From Shewanella sp. MBTL60-112-B2 (GTDB lineage: Bacteria; Pseudomonadota; Gammaproteobacteria; Enterobacterales; Shewanellaceae), in NCBI RefSeq assembly GCF_019655055.1, contig NZ_BPFA01000004.1, positions 124,001 to 188,000 on the forward strand: a stretch of DNA of 64,000 nucleotides. The letters are read 5' to 3'. The first letter of the stretch is position 1. Each line of letters starts with the position of its first letter. Below, one piece after another: positions 20,161 to 29,351 of this stretch. The notes beneath the pieces were generated by a model. That model saw only the letters and a list, made by a program, of their open reading frames with translations, did not search any database and had not been told where the DNA came from. The position numbers and the translations under genes are program-made.

Positions 20161-21717
20161 CTAAAAGTCAATGATGACCCTATCTCTGCTTTCATTTTTG
20201 GCTTTATAAAGCGCTGCGTCGGCTCGGTCGAATGTTTCTGCGATGAGCTCATTTTCGATAATTTGTGCAGCACCTATAGATACTGTAACTGTAATTCGCT
20301 GATTTTTAAACTTAAACGGTATACTTTTTACTTTTTCTCTTACACGGTTTAGCAAAGAATGGATGTCACTCTCGGTAATATTAGGCAGCAAGAGTACAAA
20401 TTCTTCACCGCCATAACGAGCGACAAACTCTGACTCCCGTAAGGCATTTTTCAGAGCCATTGCAATTACTTGCAGTGTTTTATCCCCAGTGCTGTGGCCA
20501 AAGCTGTCATTAATCGTTTTGAAGTGATCGATATCGGCGACTGCAACCCATAACGGCTGTTTAGTGCGCTTATAGTTGCGGTATTCAATATCCATTCGCT
20601 CTTCTAATGCACTACGATTTGGTAGCTGAGTTAATGAGTCTAATAGATTAAGCTTTTGCTGCTCAAATAAGCGTTCTTTGTACGATTCCGTTTCTTTTCC
20701 AAGAGCATTAAGTTCTTGGCGTAAGGACTCTACAGATTGCTTTAACTGGGTTTGCTCTCTATTTTCAAGCAGCTCTTTTCGCCCTAGAGATTTTCGTAAA
20801 GAAGATAAATGCAGGGTGATTTGGTTTTTTAGCTCATCAAGATCATCGACTTCAATCACAGCTTCGCCAACGTTATCAACTTGGCAATTGATATCGCGAT
20901 TGAGTTGTTTAGTTACTTGAAAATTCTTTACCGAGTGGCTGTAGCTATCGGTGACAACCTCTTGAACATTGCTCAGAGCATTGTTGAGTACGTATAGAAA
21001 CTCTTGCGATGCGGTTTTTTCTCTAGCAATGTTTTCGAGTAGTAGAGTGAGCACCACTTGGTAAGCTTCAAGCAAAGTGTCCAGTTCAAACTCTTCGGTT
21101 AACGCTCTCTTTATTTCAGAGATCTGTTGTCGTTGCTCTTTTCTAAACTCTATTTCTGATAACAGTTGTGCAAGCTCATGAGCGGCTTGTCTATGACGAG
21201 GTAGAATCTCAAATTGTTCACCAAGGTTCAGTTTTTCTTTTAGGATTTCATCATAAAAGTTAACGACCTTCTCCACCTTCGGGATGTAATCCCAATGGGT
21301 ATGAAACGGCTTAAGTAGATCTTTTTTAAAATAAGAAATTTCTAGCTTTAATTTACTCGGAAGCGAGTCAATACGCTGAATTTGGCTCACCATATTCGCT
21401 AATGATTGGCGGCTGTCTTCGAGCTGCAGCATTACACGAGCATATTGCTGCTTAAGAATAGTATCGGCTTCATTAAGCGCCGGTAGTGAATCTTCAAATT
21501 GGTTAAATTTAGCTAATTTATGGCGCAATTTAGCGAGCTTATTATCAAGCTCTAAATTTTGGCCTTTACAGGCAAGGCTTAGTTGTCCAATAAATTGTAT
21601 AAGGATATGCAGCTTTTCATTTTGCTCTTCGGTCATCTCTTCTAACGCCTGTCTAGCAACAAATAGTTTTTGCTGTAACATGCTTAATTGAGACGTACTT
21701 ATGGCGGCATCCTTCAT
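20161..21717 (-). CDS. Diguanylate cyclase with N-terminal coiled-coil region
   Basis: A 518-residue cytosolic GGDEF protein predicted to make cyclic di-GMP. The C-terminal domain (about residues 355-515) has DSLTQLPNRSAL, the substrate-binding DIDHFKTINDSFGH and an intact GGEEF active site. The usual inhibitory RxxD site reads RESE, so product inhibition may be weakened. The first 340 residues are helical and heptad-rich with no membrane segment and no sensor domain I recognise. The TPR protein gene lies upstream on the same strand. Confidence 0.88.
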   Translation of the reverse strand: MKDAAISTSQLSMLQQKLFVARQALEEMTEEQNEKLHILIQFIGQLSLACKGQNLELDNKLAKLRHKLAKFNQFEDSLPALNEADTILKQQYARVMLQLEDSRQSLANMVSQIQRIDSLPSKLKLEISYFKKDLLKPFHTHWDYIPKVEKVVNFYDEILKEKLNLGEQFEILPRHRQAAHELAQLLSEIEFRKEQRQQISEIKRALTEEFELDTLLEAYQVVLTLLLENIAREKTASQEFLYVLNNALSNVQEVVTDSYSHSVKNFQVTKQLNRDINCQVDNVGEAVIEVDDLDELKNQITLHLSSLRKSLGRKELLENREQTQLKQSVESLRQELNALGKETESYKERLFEQQKLNLLDSLTQLPNRSALEERMDIEYRNYKRTKQPLWVAVADIDHFKTINDSFGHSTGDKTLQVIAMALKNALRESEFVARYGGEEFVLLLPNITESDIHSLLNRVREKVKSIPFKFKNQRITVTVSIGAAQIIENELIAETFDRADAALYKAKNESRDRVIIDF

Positions 21718-21837
21718 GTTTATTTGGGTTCCTATAACTAGCGCTATTTAAAAATGAAGCTTAAATTTAATCACTTATCTTATCAGTAGTCTTCAAAATA
21801 GAGAAATTAACATCGGCATAAGCAGAGATTAAAACGC

Positions 21838-24012
21838 CTATATGGCGATTTTGTCTTCATTGATATCGATGTTTTGATGACTCTTCCATCTTGGCCAAAT
21901 GATATCTTGTTTATTGCCATTGGTTTCGACCTTAATAATGCCGCGAACGATGCTCTTTTCGATGTTGAGGTACAGAGGTTTATTGAATATTCCAGCTGAA
22001 GCAAAATTGAGTGCTTTCATGGTGACAAAATAATTTTGCTCGCTGCCTAATGTTCTCGCGGCGGATAACAACATCTGCAAGCTACCGAAGTGCTGAGCGG
22101 CGGATAATTTAATAGCAGAATCACCTAATAATGGTAGCTGTAATACTCCCAAATGAAGGCTTGTTTTCCCATATTGGTCACCAATAACATCCGTTAGCAT
22201 TGCGAGCAGCTCGTTAGGGGCTATCAAGGAGTCAAAACTGAGTAAGAATACCCCTGGTCGGATAATGTATGGCTGGCAGTTTAGTGCATTGCTGATTGCT
22301 AATGCTTGCTGGGTATTCATATCTGAATTGCATTGAAAGCCCTGAACTAGATCGAAATCGAGTTGATCAGAAAGTGAAATCAATGCCAATGTTTTTATTG
22401 GTTTATTATGCCGAGCAAAATCTAGCTTGAAGGCCAAATAACCAGGGAGTCCAGTAAAGGGGTCGAGGTTCTGAGATTTACTTAGATTAGCATTAACTTC
22501 GCTGAACTTGCTCTTAAGGCGCCATTGCTTAATCAAAAGCAGCAGCGTCAGGCATAAGGTGAATATGCAAAATATACTGACTAACCGAGTGATATCAAGT
22601 TGTGCAATTTTTGCCTGTAACTCATTTTGGCTCTGGTTTAATTTGAGCTTAAGTTTTTGCTCAATGACTTGAGACTGGGGCTCTATTTCTATCGACGGCT
22701 GCTTAGTTTGGTTATCCAACTTGTTTAGTCTATGAAGGCTGTTGTAGGCATCTTTATAGCGGCCAAGGTTTTCGAAGGCATAGATTTGTCTGGTTAATGC
22801 CTCTTTTAACTCTGGATTTAACTGTTTTGACTCGGCAATCGCAATCGCTTTTGTGGCGTAATTAAGTGATTTATTCCAGTCGCTTGTGCTTGCTGTCACT
22901 TCGGCAATGAGTAAGTCGTTATAAACTAAATAGTGGTCGCTATTCTTGGATGTGAAAATTTTATTAGCTCGTTCTAAGTTAATTAGTGAGCTCTGAAGAT
23001 CATCAACTTTAAAGTAGGCTTCGCCTAGATTATGCAGGTTAAGAGCTAAGCCAATGTAGTTACCTAGCCTTGATTCAATTTGTTGTGAATTCAAGTGATA
23101 ATCAATCGACTTGTACCATTGTCCTTGTTGGGCATAAATCATGGCAATGACTGTCATCGCTGATGATACATAGTTGTCGTTGCCAAGTTGACCAAAAGCG
23201 TCTGCGGCATTATGAGCCGATTGAAGTGCTTCATCCCAAGATCCTATATCGCGATAGACCCTCGCAAGCTGAAGCTCTATATGGGCATTTTGGGAAGGGT
23301 TGGTTTCAGTTCTGGTGTATTTTACCGCCTCAGTGTAATGAGAGAGCGACTTACCGAGTTGCTGTTGTCGGTAATAATATTTACCCAATATGGATTCAGC
23401 ATGGGCGAGTAAATAATCACTATTGAGCTGCCTTGAGAGTGTTGAGAGTTTGCTTAAGTGCTGCAAAGCGATAACTTCTTTACGCAAAATCATATGCATG
23501 ACACTAAGGTGTTCTTGCAATGTGTAGAATAGAACGCGATCTCTCTGAAGGCTGGAGTGCTCAAGCAGTGCAACGGCTTGCTGATAGTATTCGATAGCAG
23601 CGAGGTAGTCTTGTTGGCTTTTTCCTGCGTAGCGCCCTTTGAGCATTAACAAATAACTTTTGTCGAATGCACTGTGACTAATATGCTCAAGTTGATCAAT
23701 GAGGCGCTTAGCTGCGATATAGCGGTCTTTATCTTTATTATAAAGCTCCATTTTTAAGCGAGCTGAAAGTTGAATGTCACGCTTTAACTCTGTGCTTGCA
23801 CGTTGCTGCAATTGACTAAACTCTGTGAACATTTCTGCAGAGGTTAATAGAGGTAAGGCAGGAAGTGTTTTCGCTAATGATTGCTCAAGCGCCAGCGGTG
23901 CTTCTCTTAACAGCACTTCTGTTAGCACTTCATCTCTTGGGGCTGCATAAGCATAGCTGGCAGTGTGTGATAAAAATATTAAGGATACTAGGGTAATTAA
24001 AATTCGCATCAA
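21838..24012 (-). CDS. TPR-repeat membrane protein with degenerate GGDEF-like domain
   Basis: A 724-residue protein. It has a signal peptide (about residues 1-23), a periplasmic region of tetratricopeptide repeats (about 60-420), a coiled coil (about 445-475), one membrane helix near 480-500 and a cytosolic C-terminal region. That region keeps the GGDEF-domain entry motif (DPFTGLPGYLAF) but replaces the active-site loop with IIRPGVFLLSFD, so it should not make cyclic di-GMP. It lies 120 bp upstream of the active cyclase gene on the same strand and may be functionally linked; that is inference. Confidence 0.8.
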   Translation of the reverse strand: MMRILITLVSLIFLSHTASYAYAAPRDEVLTEVLLREAPLALEQSLAKTLPALPLLTSAEMFTEFSQLQQRASTELKRDIQLSARLKMELYNKDKDRYIAAKRLIDQLEHISHSAFDKSYLLMLKGRYAGKSQQDYLAAIEYYQQAVALLEHSSLQRDRVLFYTLQEHLSVMHMILRKEVIALQHLSKLSTLSRQLNSDYLLAHAESILGKYYYRQQQLGKSLSHYTEAVKYTRTETNPSQNAHIELQLARVYRDIGSWDEALQSAHNAADAFGQLGNDNYVSSAMTVIAMIYAQQGQWYKSIDYHLNSQQIESRLGNYIGLALNLHNLGEAYFKVDDLQSSLINLERANKIFTSKNSDHYLVYNDLLIAEVTASTSDWNKSLNYATKAIAIAESKQLNPELKEALTRQIYAFENLGRYKDAYNSLHRLNKLDNQTKQPSIEIEPQSQVIEQKLKLKLNQSQNELQAKIAQLDITRLVSIFCIFTLCLTLLLLIKQWRLKSKFSEVNANLSKSQNLDPFTGLPGYLAFKLDFARHNKPIKTLALISLSDQLDFDLVQGFQCNSDMNTQQALAISNALNCQPYIIRPGVFLLSFDSLIAPNELLAMLTDVIGDQYGKTSLHLGVLQLPLLGDSAIKLSAAQHFGSLQMLLSAARTLGSEQNYFVTMKALNFASAGIFNKPLYLNIEKSIVRGIIKVETNGNKQDIIWPRWKSHQNIDINEDKIAI

Positions 24013-24136
24013 AAGGCCATTCCTTGCGCCTAGATGTTAAATTAAGCGCTTGATTTTTGTTATTCTTTGGCTTGATTGAGTCTTGTGTTATATTTTTTCG
24101 GCTCAATTAGAATAATAATAACAGAAGGATGTGAGA

Positions 24137-25933
24137 GTGAAACCTGTAGTTGCCTTAATCTTAACTTTTGGGGCGTTAGCCAGTACTAACGCTATTGCCA
24201 ATGTAAACTACCAGATCGACTTAACTAGCCCTGAACATCATTTGGCGAAGGTGGAAGTCGTTTTTCCTGAGACACAGTCAAAATCATTAGTGGTTAACTT
24301 ACCAGTATGGCGAACGGGTAAGTACCAAGTGCTGCCATTGGCGGACGCTGTTAGAACCTTTACGGCTACTGACGATAACGGCGCAGTATTACCTTGGACA
24401 AGGACCGCAAGTGGTGAGTGGACCGTTGCGTTAACTGAGCCAACAAGCGTAACTGTTAGCTATCAACTTTATGCCAATAAATTAGGCCAGAGGGTAAATC
24501 ATATTGATGCATCCCATGCTTTTTTAGACGCCAGCGGTACTTTTGTCTATAGCCCTGAGTTTAGGAATGAAGCTTTAACGGTTTCCTTAGATGTACCAAG
24601 TGACTGGAATAGTTACTCGGGTATGGACAGTGGCGATGAAGCACACTCTTTCACTGCAGATAATTACGATATTTTAGTCGACTCCCCAATTGAAACCGGG
24701 ATCAGCGAGCACCGCGCATTTAGTGCCGACGGTAGAGCCTATGAACTCGTTGTTTGGGGGGAGGGTAACTACGATATCGACAAGATGGTTAACGACTTAA
24801 GCAAGCTTAGCGGCCAGGCCGAGGTCATTTGGGATGATTATCCGTTTGAGCGCTATGTTTATATGGTTCACGCTACAAGTGGAGCCCGCGGTGCAACAGA
24901 GCATCTGAACTCAACTATTATTCAGCGGCCACGTTTCAGCTATCGAGATCGCAAAGATTATTTAGGATTTATTAAAACGGCTTCTCACGAGTTTATTCAT
25001 ACTTGGAATGTTAAGGCATATCGCCCAGACGGTTTAGTCCCTTATAACTATCAAGATGAAGAGATCACGGAGCTACTTTGGATTGCCGAAGGCTCAACCA
25101 GTTACTTCCAAAGCCAGTTATTGTTACGTGCAGATGTAATGACTCCAAAAGAGTTTTTGGAAGATTTAGCCAAGCGAGTGGCACAGAGTGAACAAACTCC
25201 AGGCCGAGAAATACAATCAATTGCCGATGCCAGTGCTAATCAGTGGGCAAGTAGTGGTGGTGATTACGCGGTTAATCACAGCACTAATATCTATTCAGAA
25301 GGTTATTTAACGTCATTAGCGTTAGATTTTTCGCTACTTGAAGAAACCAAACTTAAGCGCTCATATCGTGATGTGCACCGTCAGCTTTACAATGAGCACC
25401 GCATTCCGACGGGCTATACCATTGCTGATGTGAAGCAGATTTTAAATACTGTAGCCGGAACTAGCTATGAAAGCTGGTGGCAGCAATATGTGAACTCACC
25501 AGTCAGTTTAGACTTTGACGCACTACTCGGTCTGGCTGGTTTAAAAACCAGTTATGGTAAAGACGCTAAAATAGAGCCTTTTGCTGGGGTAACCTTGAAG
25601 TCGGGTACCTTGGTGTTATCGCAGGTGCTGCGTAATGGTCCGGCTTGGAATGCGGGCATCGTACTTGGCGACGAGATTGTGGCGGTTAACGGCCTTAAGG
25701 TGACAGCGACAGGCTTTGAGTCACGCATTAAAGATTTTAACGCCGAAGACACAATTAAAGTGACGTTATTTAGTAATGACAGGTTGAAAGAAGTCGAGCT
25801 TACACTCGGTGAGAAGCAAAGTGGTAAGTTGACAATCACCAGTGTCGATAAGCCTAGTCGCTCACAAAAAGCCTTTTTTGAGGCGTGGCTGGGTGTCGAC
25901 TGGCCGTTTGATAAACAAGGTCAGCTAAAATAA
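24137..25933 (+). CDS. M61 family (glycyl aminopeptidase-like) metallopeptidase with PDZ domain
   Basis: A roughly 598-residue secreted zinc peptidase. The order is signal peptide (about 1-22, ending AIANV), an N-terminal beta-rich domain, a catalytic thermolysin-like domain with HEFIHTWNVK (zinc site near residue 283) and the third ligand region LLWIAEGSTSYF, and a C-terminal PDZ domain (about 480-560). I prefer the GTG at 24137 because AGAAGGA lies 7 bp upstream; the GTG at 24131 is too close to it. M61 enzymes release N-terminal Gly or Ala. Confidence 0.88.
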   Translation: MKPVVALILTFGALASTNAIANVNYQIDLTSPEHHLAKVEVVFPETQSKSLVVNLPVWRTGKYQVLPLADAVRTFTATDDNGAVLPWTRTASGEWTVALTEPTSVTVSYQLYANKLGQRVNHIDASHAFLDASGTFVYSPEFRNEALTVSLDVPSDWNSYSGMDSGDEAHSFTADNYDILVDSPIETGISEHRAFSADGRAYELVVWGEGNYDIDKMVNDLSKLSGQAEVIWDDYPFERYVYMVHATSGARGATEHLNSTIIQRPRFSYRDRKDYLGFIKTASHEFIHTWNVKAYRPDGLVPYNYQDEEITELLWIAEGSTSYFQSQLLLRADVMTPKEFLEDLAKRVAQSEQTPGREIQSIADASANQWASSGGDYAVNHSTNIYSEGYLTSLALDFSLLEETKLKRSYRDVHRQLYNEHRIPTGYTIADVKQILNTVAGTSYESWWQQYVNSPVSLDFDALLGLAGLKTSYGKDAKIEPFAGVTLKSGTLVLSQVLRNGPAWNAGIVLGDEIVAVNGLKVTATGFESRIKDFNAEDTIKVTLFSNDRLKEVELTLGEKQSGKLTITSVDKPSRSQKAFFEAWLGVDWPFDKQGQLK

Positions 25934-25949
25934 ATCAGACTTAAACAAC

Positions 25950-25976
25950 AAAAAAGGCGCCATCAGGCGCCTTTTA
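25950..25976. terminator. Terminator between the M61 peptidase gene and rdgC
   Basis: AAAAGGCGCC / GGCGCCTTTT stem between convergent genes. Confidence 0.8.
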
Positions 25977-25998
25977 ATTAACTCGCATCTACGGCTAA

Positions 25999-26910
25999 TT
26001 AGATACTGTCTTCTAGACCGCCAAGGGCTTCAACTGTTGCATTGATAAGTGCGATAAGCTCGCTGCTCATCAAGGCAAAGTCTGCATCAAGTCTTGCCAT
26101 TGGGTCATCATTACCTAAATCGTCATTGCCAGCTCTAAATTCTTCTGAGAACTTAAGACGCTTAATCGCGGCATCTGATTGCAGTAAGAATGCAATTGAT
26201 TGACCAAAGTGAAGCGCAAGTTTATGAACTTGTTTACCCACTTCGATATGCGCTAGTACTTCATCTTCGCTCAAGTCTTGCTGCTTAAAGCGAACAATGC
26301 CGCCTTCATCAGAGTCACTCTTTAGCTCGGCTTCATCTTGCATTTCAAAAGCTGCAGGGGTTTTACCTTCTTTTAACCACTCAGTTAACTGAGTTTCAAT
26401 TGGCGTTTTAAAGCTCATAGGAATGATTGGCAAGGTGCCAATAGCTTTACGCAATAATGCCATTAGCTCTTCAGATTTCGCAGCGCTAGAACTGTCAACA
26501 AGTATCATTTGGATTTCAGGTAAAATCAGTGCACGAATCTGGCTACGACGAGAAAAAGCACGCGGTAATAAGGTCGTCGTGATCTCATCTTTCATCGCAT
26601 CTTTTTCTTTCTTAGCAAGTTTGCGATTTTCTTCAGCTTCAATTTGGCTGACTTTTTCTTCAAGTGCTTCTTTGATCACTTGAGACGGTAAAATCTTTTC
26701 TTCTTTTGTGGCGCAGATAAGGTGTCTGTCACCAGCAGTGTGGATCAGGGTTTCGCCATGCTTACCCATTGCTTTAGAGAATCCAAATTTGCTGATGTCT
26801 TGGCTTGAGCAAGGAGAGAAGGTGAAGTCTTCCAGTGATTTTTCTAGTGAATCAGGGTCAACAGAGAAAGGCTTGTTAAAGCGGTATACAGTTAGATTTT
26901 TAAACCACAT
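25999..26910 (-). CDS. rdgC: Recombination-associated protein RdgC
   Basis: RdgC forms a ring-shaped dimer around double-stranded DNA and restrains RecA-promoted strand exchange. With the ATG at 26910 the protein has 303 residues, the same length as in E. coli, and begins [11 protein letters not shown] as the family does; the upstream in-frame extension is not conserved. The central basic/acidic [14 protein letters not shown] and the [11 protein letters not shown] segment are typical. It is divergent from the porin gene. Confidence 0.95.
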   Translation of the reverse strand: MWFKNLTVYRFNKPFSVDPDSLEKSLEDFTFSPCSSQDISKFGFSKAMGKHGETLIHTAGDRHLICATKEEKILPSQVIKEALEEKVSQIEAEENRKLAKKEKDAMKDEITTTLLPRAFSRRSQIRALILPEIQMILVDSSSAAKSEELMALLRKAIGTLPIIPMSFKTPIETQLTEWLKEGKTPAAFEMQDEAELKSDSDEGGIVRFKQQDLSEDEVLAHIEVGKQVHKLALHFGQSIAFLLQSDAAIKRLKFSEEFRAGNDDLGNDDPMARLDADFALMSSELIALINATVEALGGLEDSI

Positions 26911-26999
26911 AGATAAGTGCTCAATCAAAATTAAAGCCGCAGTGTAAGCCATTGTCCGGTTCGGGTAAACCGCCTCATTGACATCTTAGATCTTCGCTA

Positions 27000-27024
27000 T
27001 GTGACATTTCATTAAAGTGTCACA
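27000..27024. promoter_or_regulatory. Candidate Pho box / inverted repeat upstream of the porin gene
   Basis: TGTGACA and TGTCACA form an inverted repeat with an 11-bp gap. The same stretch can be read as a 7-4-7 Pho box, ATTTCAT-TAAA-GTGTCAC (27006-27023), whose second half equals that of the pstS box at 30778. The site lies 177 bp before the porin start and 90 bp before rdgC. PhoB control is inferred. Confidence 0.45.
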
Positions 27025-27199
27025 TTTCTTACGCTTTCTCTAAAAGCCTTGCTAGCTCTGGGTTAGCGAAAACCTGTTACCGAATATTTAATAGATTTGC
27101 GGTTATTTACCTTTTACTGAAATAAAAGTGCAACAAATCATCTTCATTATGACGCTCGTCCAAACCAATAACCAAGACGAATAACGTCAAAAGGATTAA

Positions 27200-28150
27200 A
27201 TGATGAACGTTTTCTGTAAAACTCTACTGGCTTCTGCTGTTGCAACCGCAACTATGTCTTCTGCTTTCGCGGCTGACCCACTAACAGTTTACGGCAAGCT
27301 TAATGTGACTGCTCAGTCAAATGACGTAAATGATAAATCAACAACAACGATTCAATCTAATGCTTCTCGTTTTGGTGTTAAAGGTGCTTTCGAGTTAAGC
27401 AACTCGTTAGAAGCGTTTTACACGGTTGAATATGAAGTTGATACTGGCGATAGTGACAAGGAAAACTTTAAGGCGCGTAACCAGTTCGTAGGTCTTAAAG
27501 GTAACTTTGGTGCGTTTTCTGTAGGTCGTAACGACACTATGCTAAAAGTTTCACAAGGTAAAGTTGACCAGTTCAACGACCTGTCTGGTGATTTGAAGAA
27601 CTTGTTCAAGGGTGAAAACCGTATTGAGCAAACAGCAACTTATATCACACCATCTTTCAGTGGCTTCAAAGTCGGTGTGACGTATGCGGCTGAAGGCGCT
27701 AGCTCACAATATGCACAAGATGGTTTCAGTGTTGCAGCTATGTACGGTGATGCAAAACTTAAGAAGTCACCAATCTATGCATCGGTTGCTTATGATTCAG
27801 ATGTAAAAGGCTATGAAGTTGCACGTGCAACCGTACAAGGTAAGATTGCAGGTCTTAAGTTAGGTGCGATGTACCAGCAGCAAGAAGAAACTTACGGAAA
27901 AGACGGCGTTGCAACAGTAGGCGCTGAAAGCAAGACTGGCTACCTATTAAGTGCTGCTTATCAAATTGAAGCTATTGTACTTAAAGCGCAGTATCAAGAT
28001 ATGGAAGACAAAGGCGATTCTTGGTCTTTAGGTGGTGACTATAAGCTAGGTAAGCCAACTAAATTGTTCGCTTTCTACACAAACCGCTCATACGAGAAAG
28101 TTGAAAATGACGACAGCTACTTCGGTATCGGTCTAGAGCATAAGTTCTAA
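27200..28150 (+). CDS. Gram-negative outer-membrane porin
   Basis: A 316-residue beta-barrel porin of the general trimeric (OmpC/OmpF-like) superfamily. A signal peptide ends at SSAFAA near residue 25; the mature protein starts DPLTVYGKLNVTAQ and ends with EHKF, the C-terminal Phe that the BAM complex recognises. Alternating strands such as SRFGVKGAFELSN and RNQFVGLKGNFGAFSVGR are typical. AAGGA precedes two consecutive ATG codons (27200 and 27203). Its position directly before phoB suggests a phosphate-responsive porin. Its start region is complementary to the candidate sRNAs at 34771-36703. Confidence 0.9.
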   Translation: MMNVFCKTLLASAVATATMSSAFAADPLTVYGKLNVTAQSNDVNDKSTTTIQSNASRFGVKGAFELSNSLEAFYTVEYEVDTGDSDKENFKARNQFVGLKGNFGAFSVGRNDTMLKVSQGKVDQFNDLSGDLKNLFKGENRIEQTATYITPSFSGFKVGVTYAAEGASSQYAQDGFSVAAMYGDAKLKKSPIYASVAYDSDVKGYEVARATVQGKIAGLKLGAMYQQQEETYGKDGVATVGAESKTGYLLSAAYQIEAIVLKAQYQDMEDKGDSWSLGGDYKLGKPTKLFAFYTNRSYEKVENDDSYFGIGLEHKF

Positions 28151-28173
28151 ATTGGCTTTGCCATATTGATATA

Positions 28174-28196
28174 AAAGGGCCTAGGGCCCTTTTTTG
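28174..28196 (+). terminator. Terminator of the porin gene
   Basis: AAAAGGGCC / GGGCCCTTTT stem with a T-run, 23 bp after the stop codon. Confidence 0.85.
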
Positions 28197-28581
28197 TTGG
28201 ATTAAAAGAAGTGTTTTCAGCTTCGAGCTAAGGCTTGAGTCTCTGAATAAAGGTTCATTATTACGGCTATTGCAGCCTCTTTTACAGTGTCGCCTTAGGT
28301 TTAAATATAGGGCACAGAAGTTCCTCAATGATGGCTTTATTCGTGGGCAGAAGGGCGGTCTTGCTTTTAAACCTGTTTTCCTTTTATCCGTTATACCTTC
28401 AGTGAAGGGGGCGCTATCACTCAAGAGTGTGGTTAGCGAGTTAACTAAATGGATATAAGCTAAAAATAATATTTATGACAAAAATATCGCTTAATATGGC
28501 AAAATATATTGGTGTTTAATATTAATGTCATAAAAGTGACCAATAATACCATCGTAGAAATTCACTGATAGAAGATCGATT
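28197..28581. promoter_or_regulatory. phoB upstream region with half-conserved Pho box
   Basis: About 385 bp between the porin terminator and phoB. ATGTCAT-AAAA-GTGACCA at 28525-28542 resembles a Pho box with a good first half and a poor second half, placed 40 bp before phoB, which fits autoregulation. The rest shows short open frames without recognisable similarity and no other clear signal. Confidence 0.45.
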
Positions 28582-29271
28582 ATGACTGCAAGGATTTTGA
28601 TAGTTGAAGATGAGTTAGCCATCCGAGAGATGTTAACTTTTGTTTTGGAACAGCATGGTTACACCACTGTGGCTGCCGAGGATTACGACTCAGCACTCGA
28701 TATGTTAACTGAGCCATACCCTGATCTTGTTTTACTCGATTGGATGTTCCCTGGTGGTAGCGGTATTCAGTTAGCTAAGCGCTTACGCCAAGACGAATTC
28801 ACTCGTCATATTCCAATTATCATGTTGACTGCACGTGGTGAAGAGGAAGATAAGGTTCGCGGACTAGAAGTTGGTGCCGATGACTTTATTACTAAGCCTT
28901 TCTCTCCTAAAGAGCTGGTGGCGCGAATTAAAGCCGTTATGCGTCGCAGTGCACCGACTTGTCTAGAAGATCCTATCGATGTTCAAGGCCTGCAATTGGA
29001 TCCTGTTAGCCATCGAGTCACAGTGGGTGAAGAAGTGCTGGATATGGGGCCGACTGAGTTTCGCTTACTGCATTTCTTTATGACTCATCAAGAACGTGTT
29101 TATAGCCGTGAGCAGTTACTTGATAATGTCTGGGGGACCAATGTGTATGTTGAAGATCGAACCGTAGACGTGCATATTAGACGCTTAAGAAAGGCAGTGA
29201 CTAATTCAGGGCATGATCGCCTGATCCAAACTGTACGTGGTGCTGGCTATCGTTTTTCAACCCGCCTCTAG
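28582..29271 (+). CDS. phoB: Phosphate regulon response regulator PhoB
   Basis: PhoB is the OmpR-family response regulator that binds Pho boxes when phosphorylated under phosphate limitation. The 229-residue protein has a receiver domain with acidic pocket (EDE near residue 9), the phospho-acceptor Asp53 in [11 protein letters not shown], the Lys in TKPFSPKEL, and a winged-helix DNA-binding domain (about 130-226) ending [14 protein letters not shown]. phoR follows 80 bp downstream on the same strand. Confidence 0.97.
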   Translation: MTARILIVEDELAIREMLTFVLEQHGYTTVAAEDYDSALDMLTEPYPDLVLLDWMFPGGSGIQLAKRLRQDEFTRHIPIIMLTARGEEEDKVRGLEVGADDFITKPFSPKELVARIKAVMRRSAPTCLEDPIDVQGLQLDPVSHRVTVGEEVLDMGPTEFRLLHFFMTHQERVYSREQLLDNVWGTNVYVEDRTVDVHIRRLRKAVTNSGHDRLIQTVRGAGYRFSTRL

Positions 29272-29351
29272 TTTAGACCTTTATAGGTGCAAGGTGACTT
29301 TTGAGTTATCTTGTGCCGAGTTCTCCCATATGGCCGATATATTGGTAAAAT

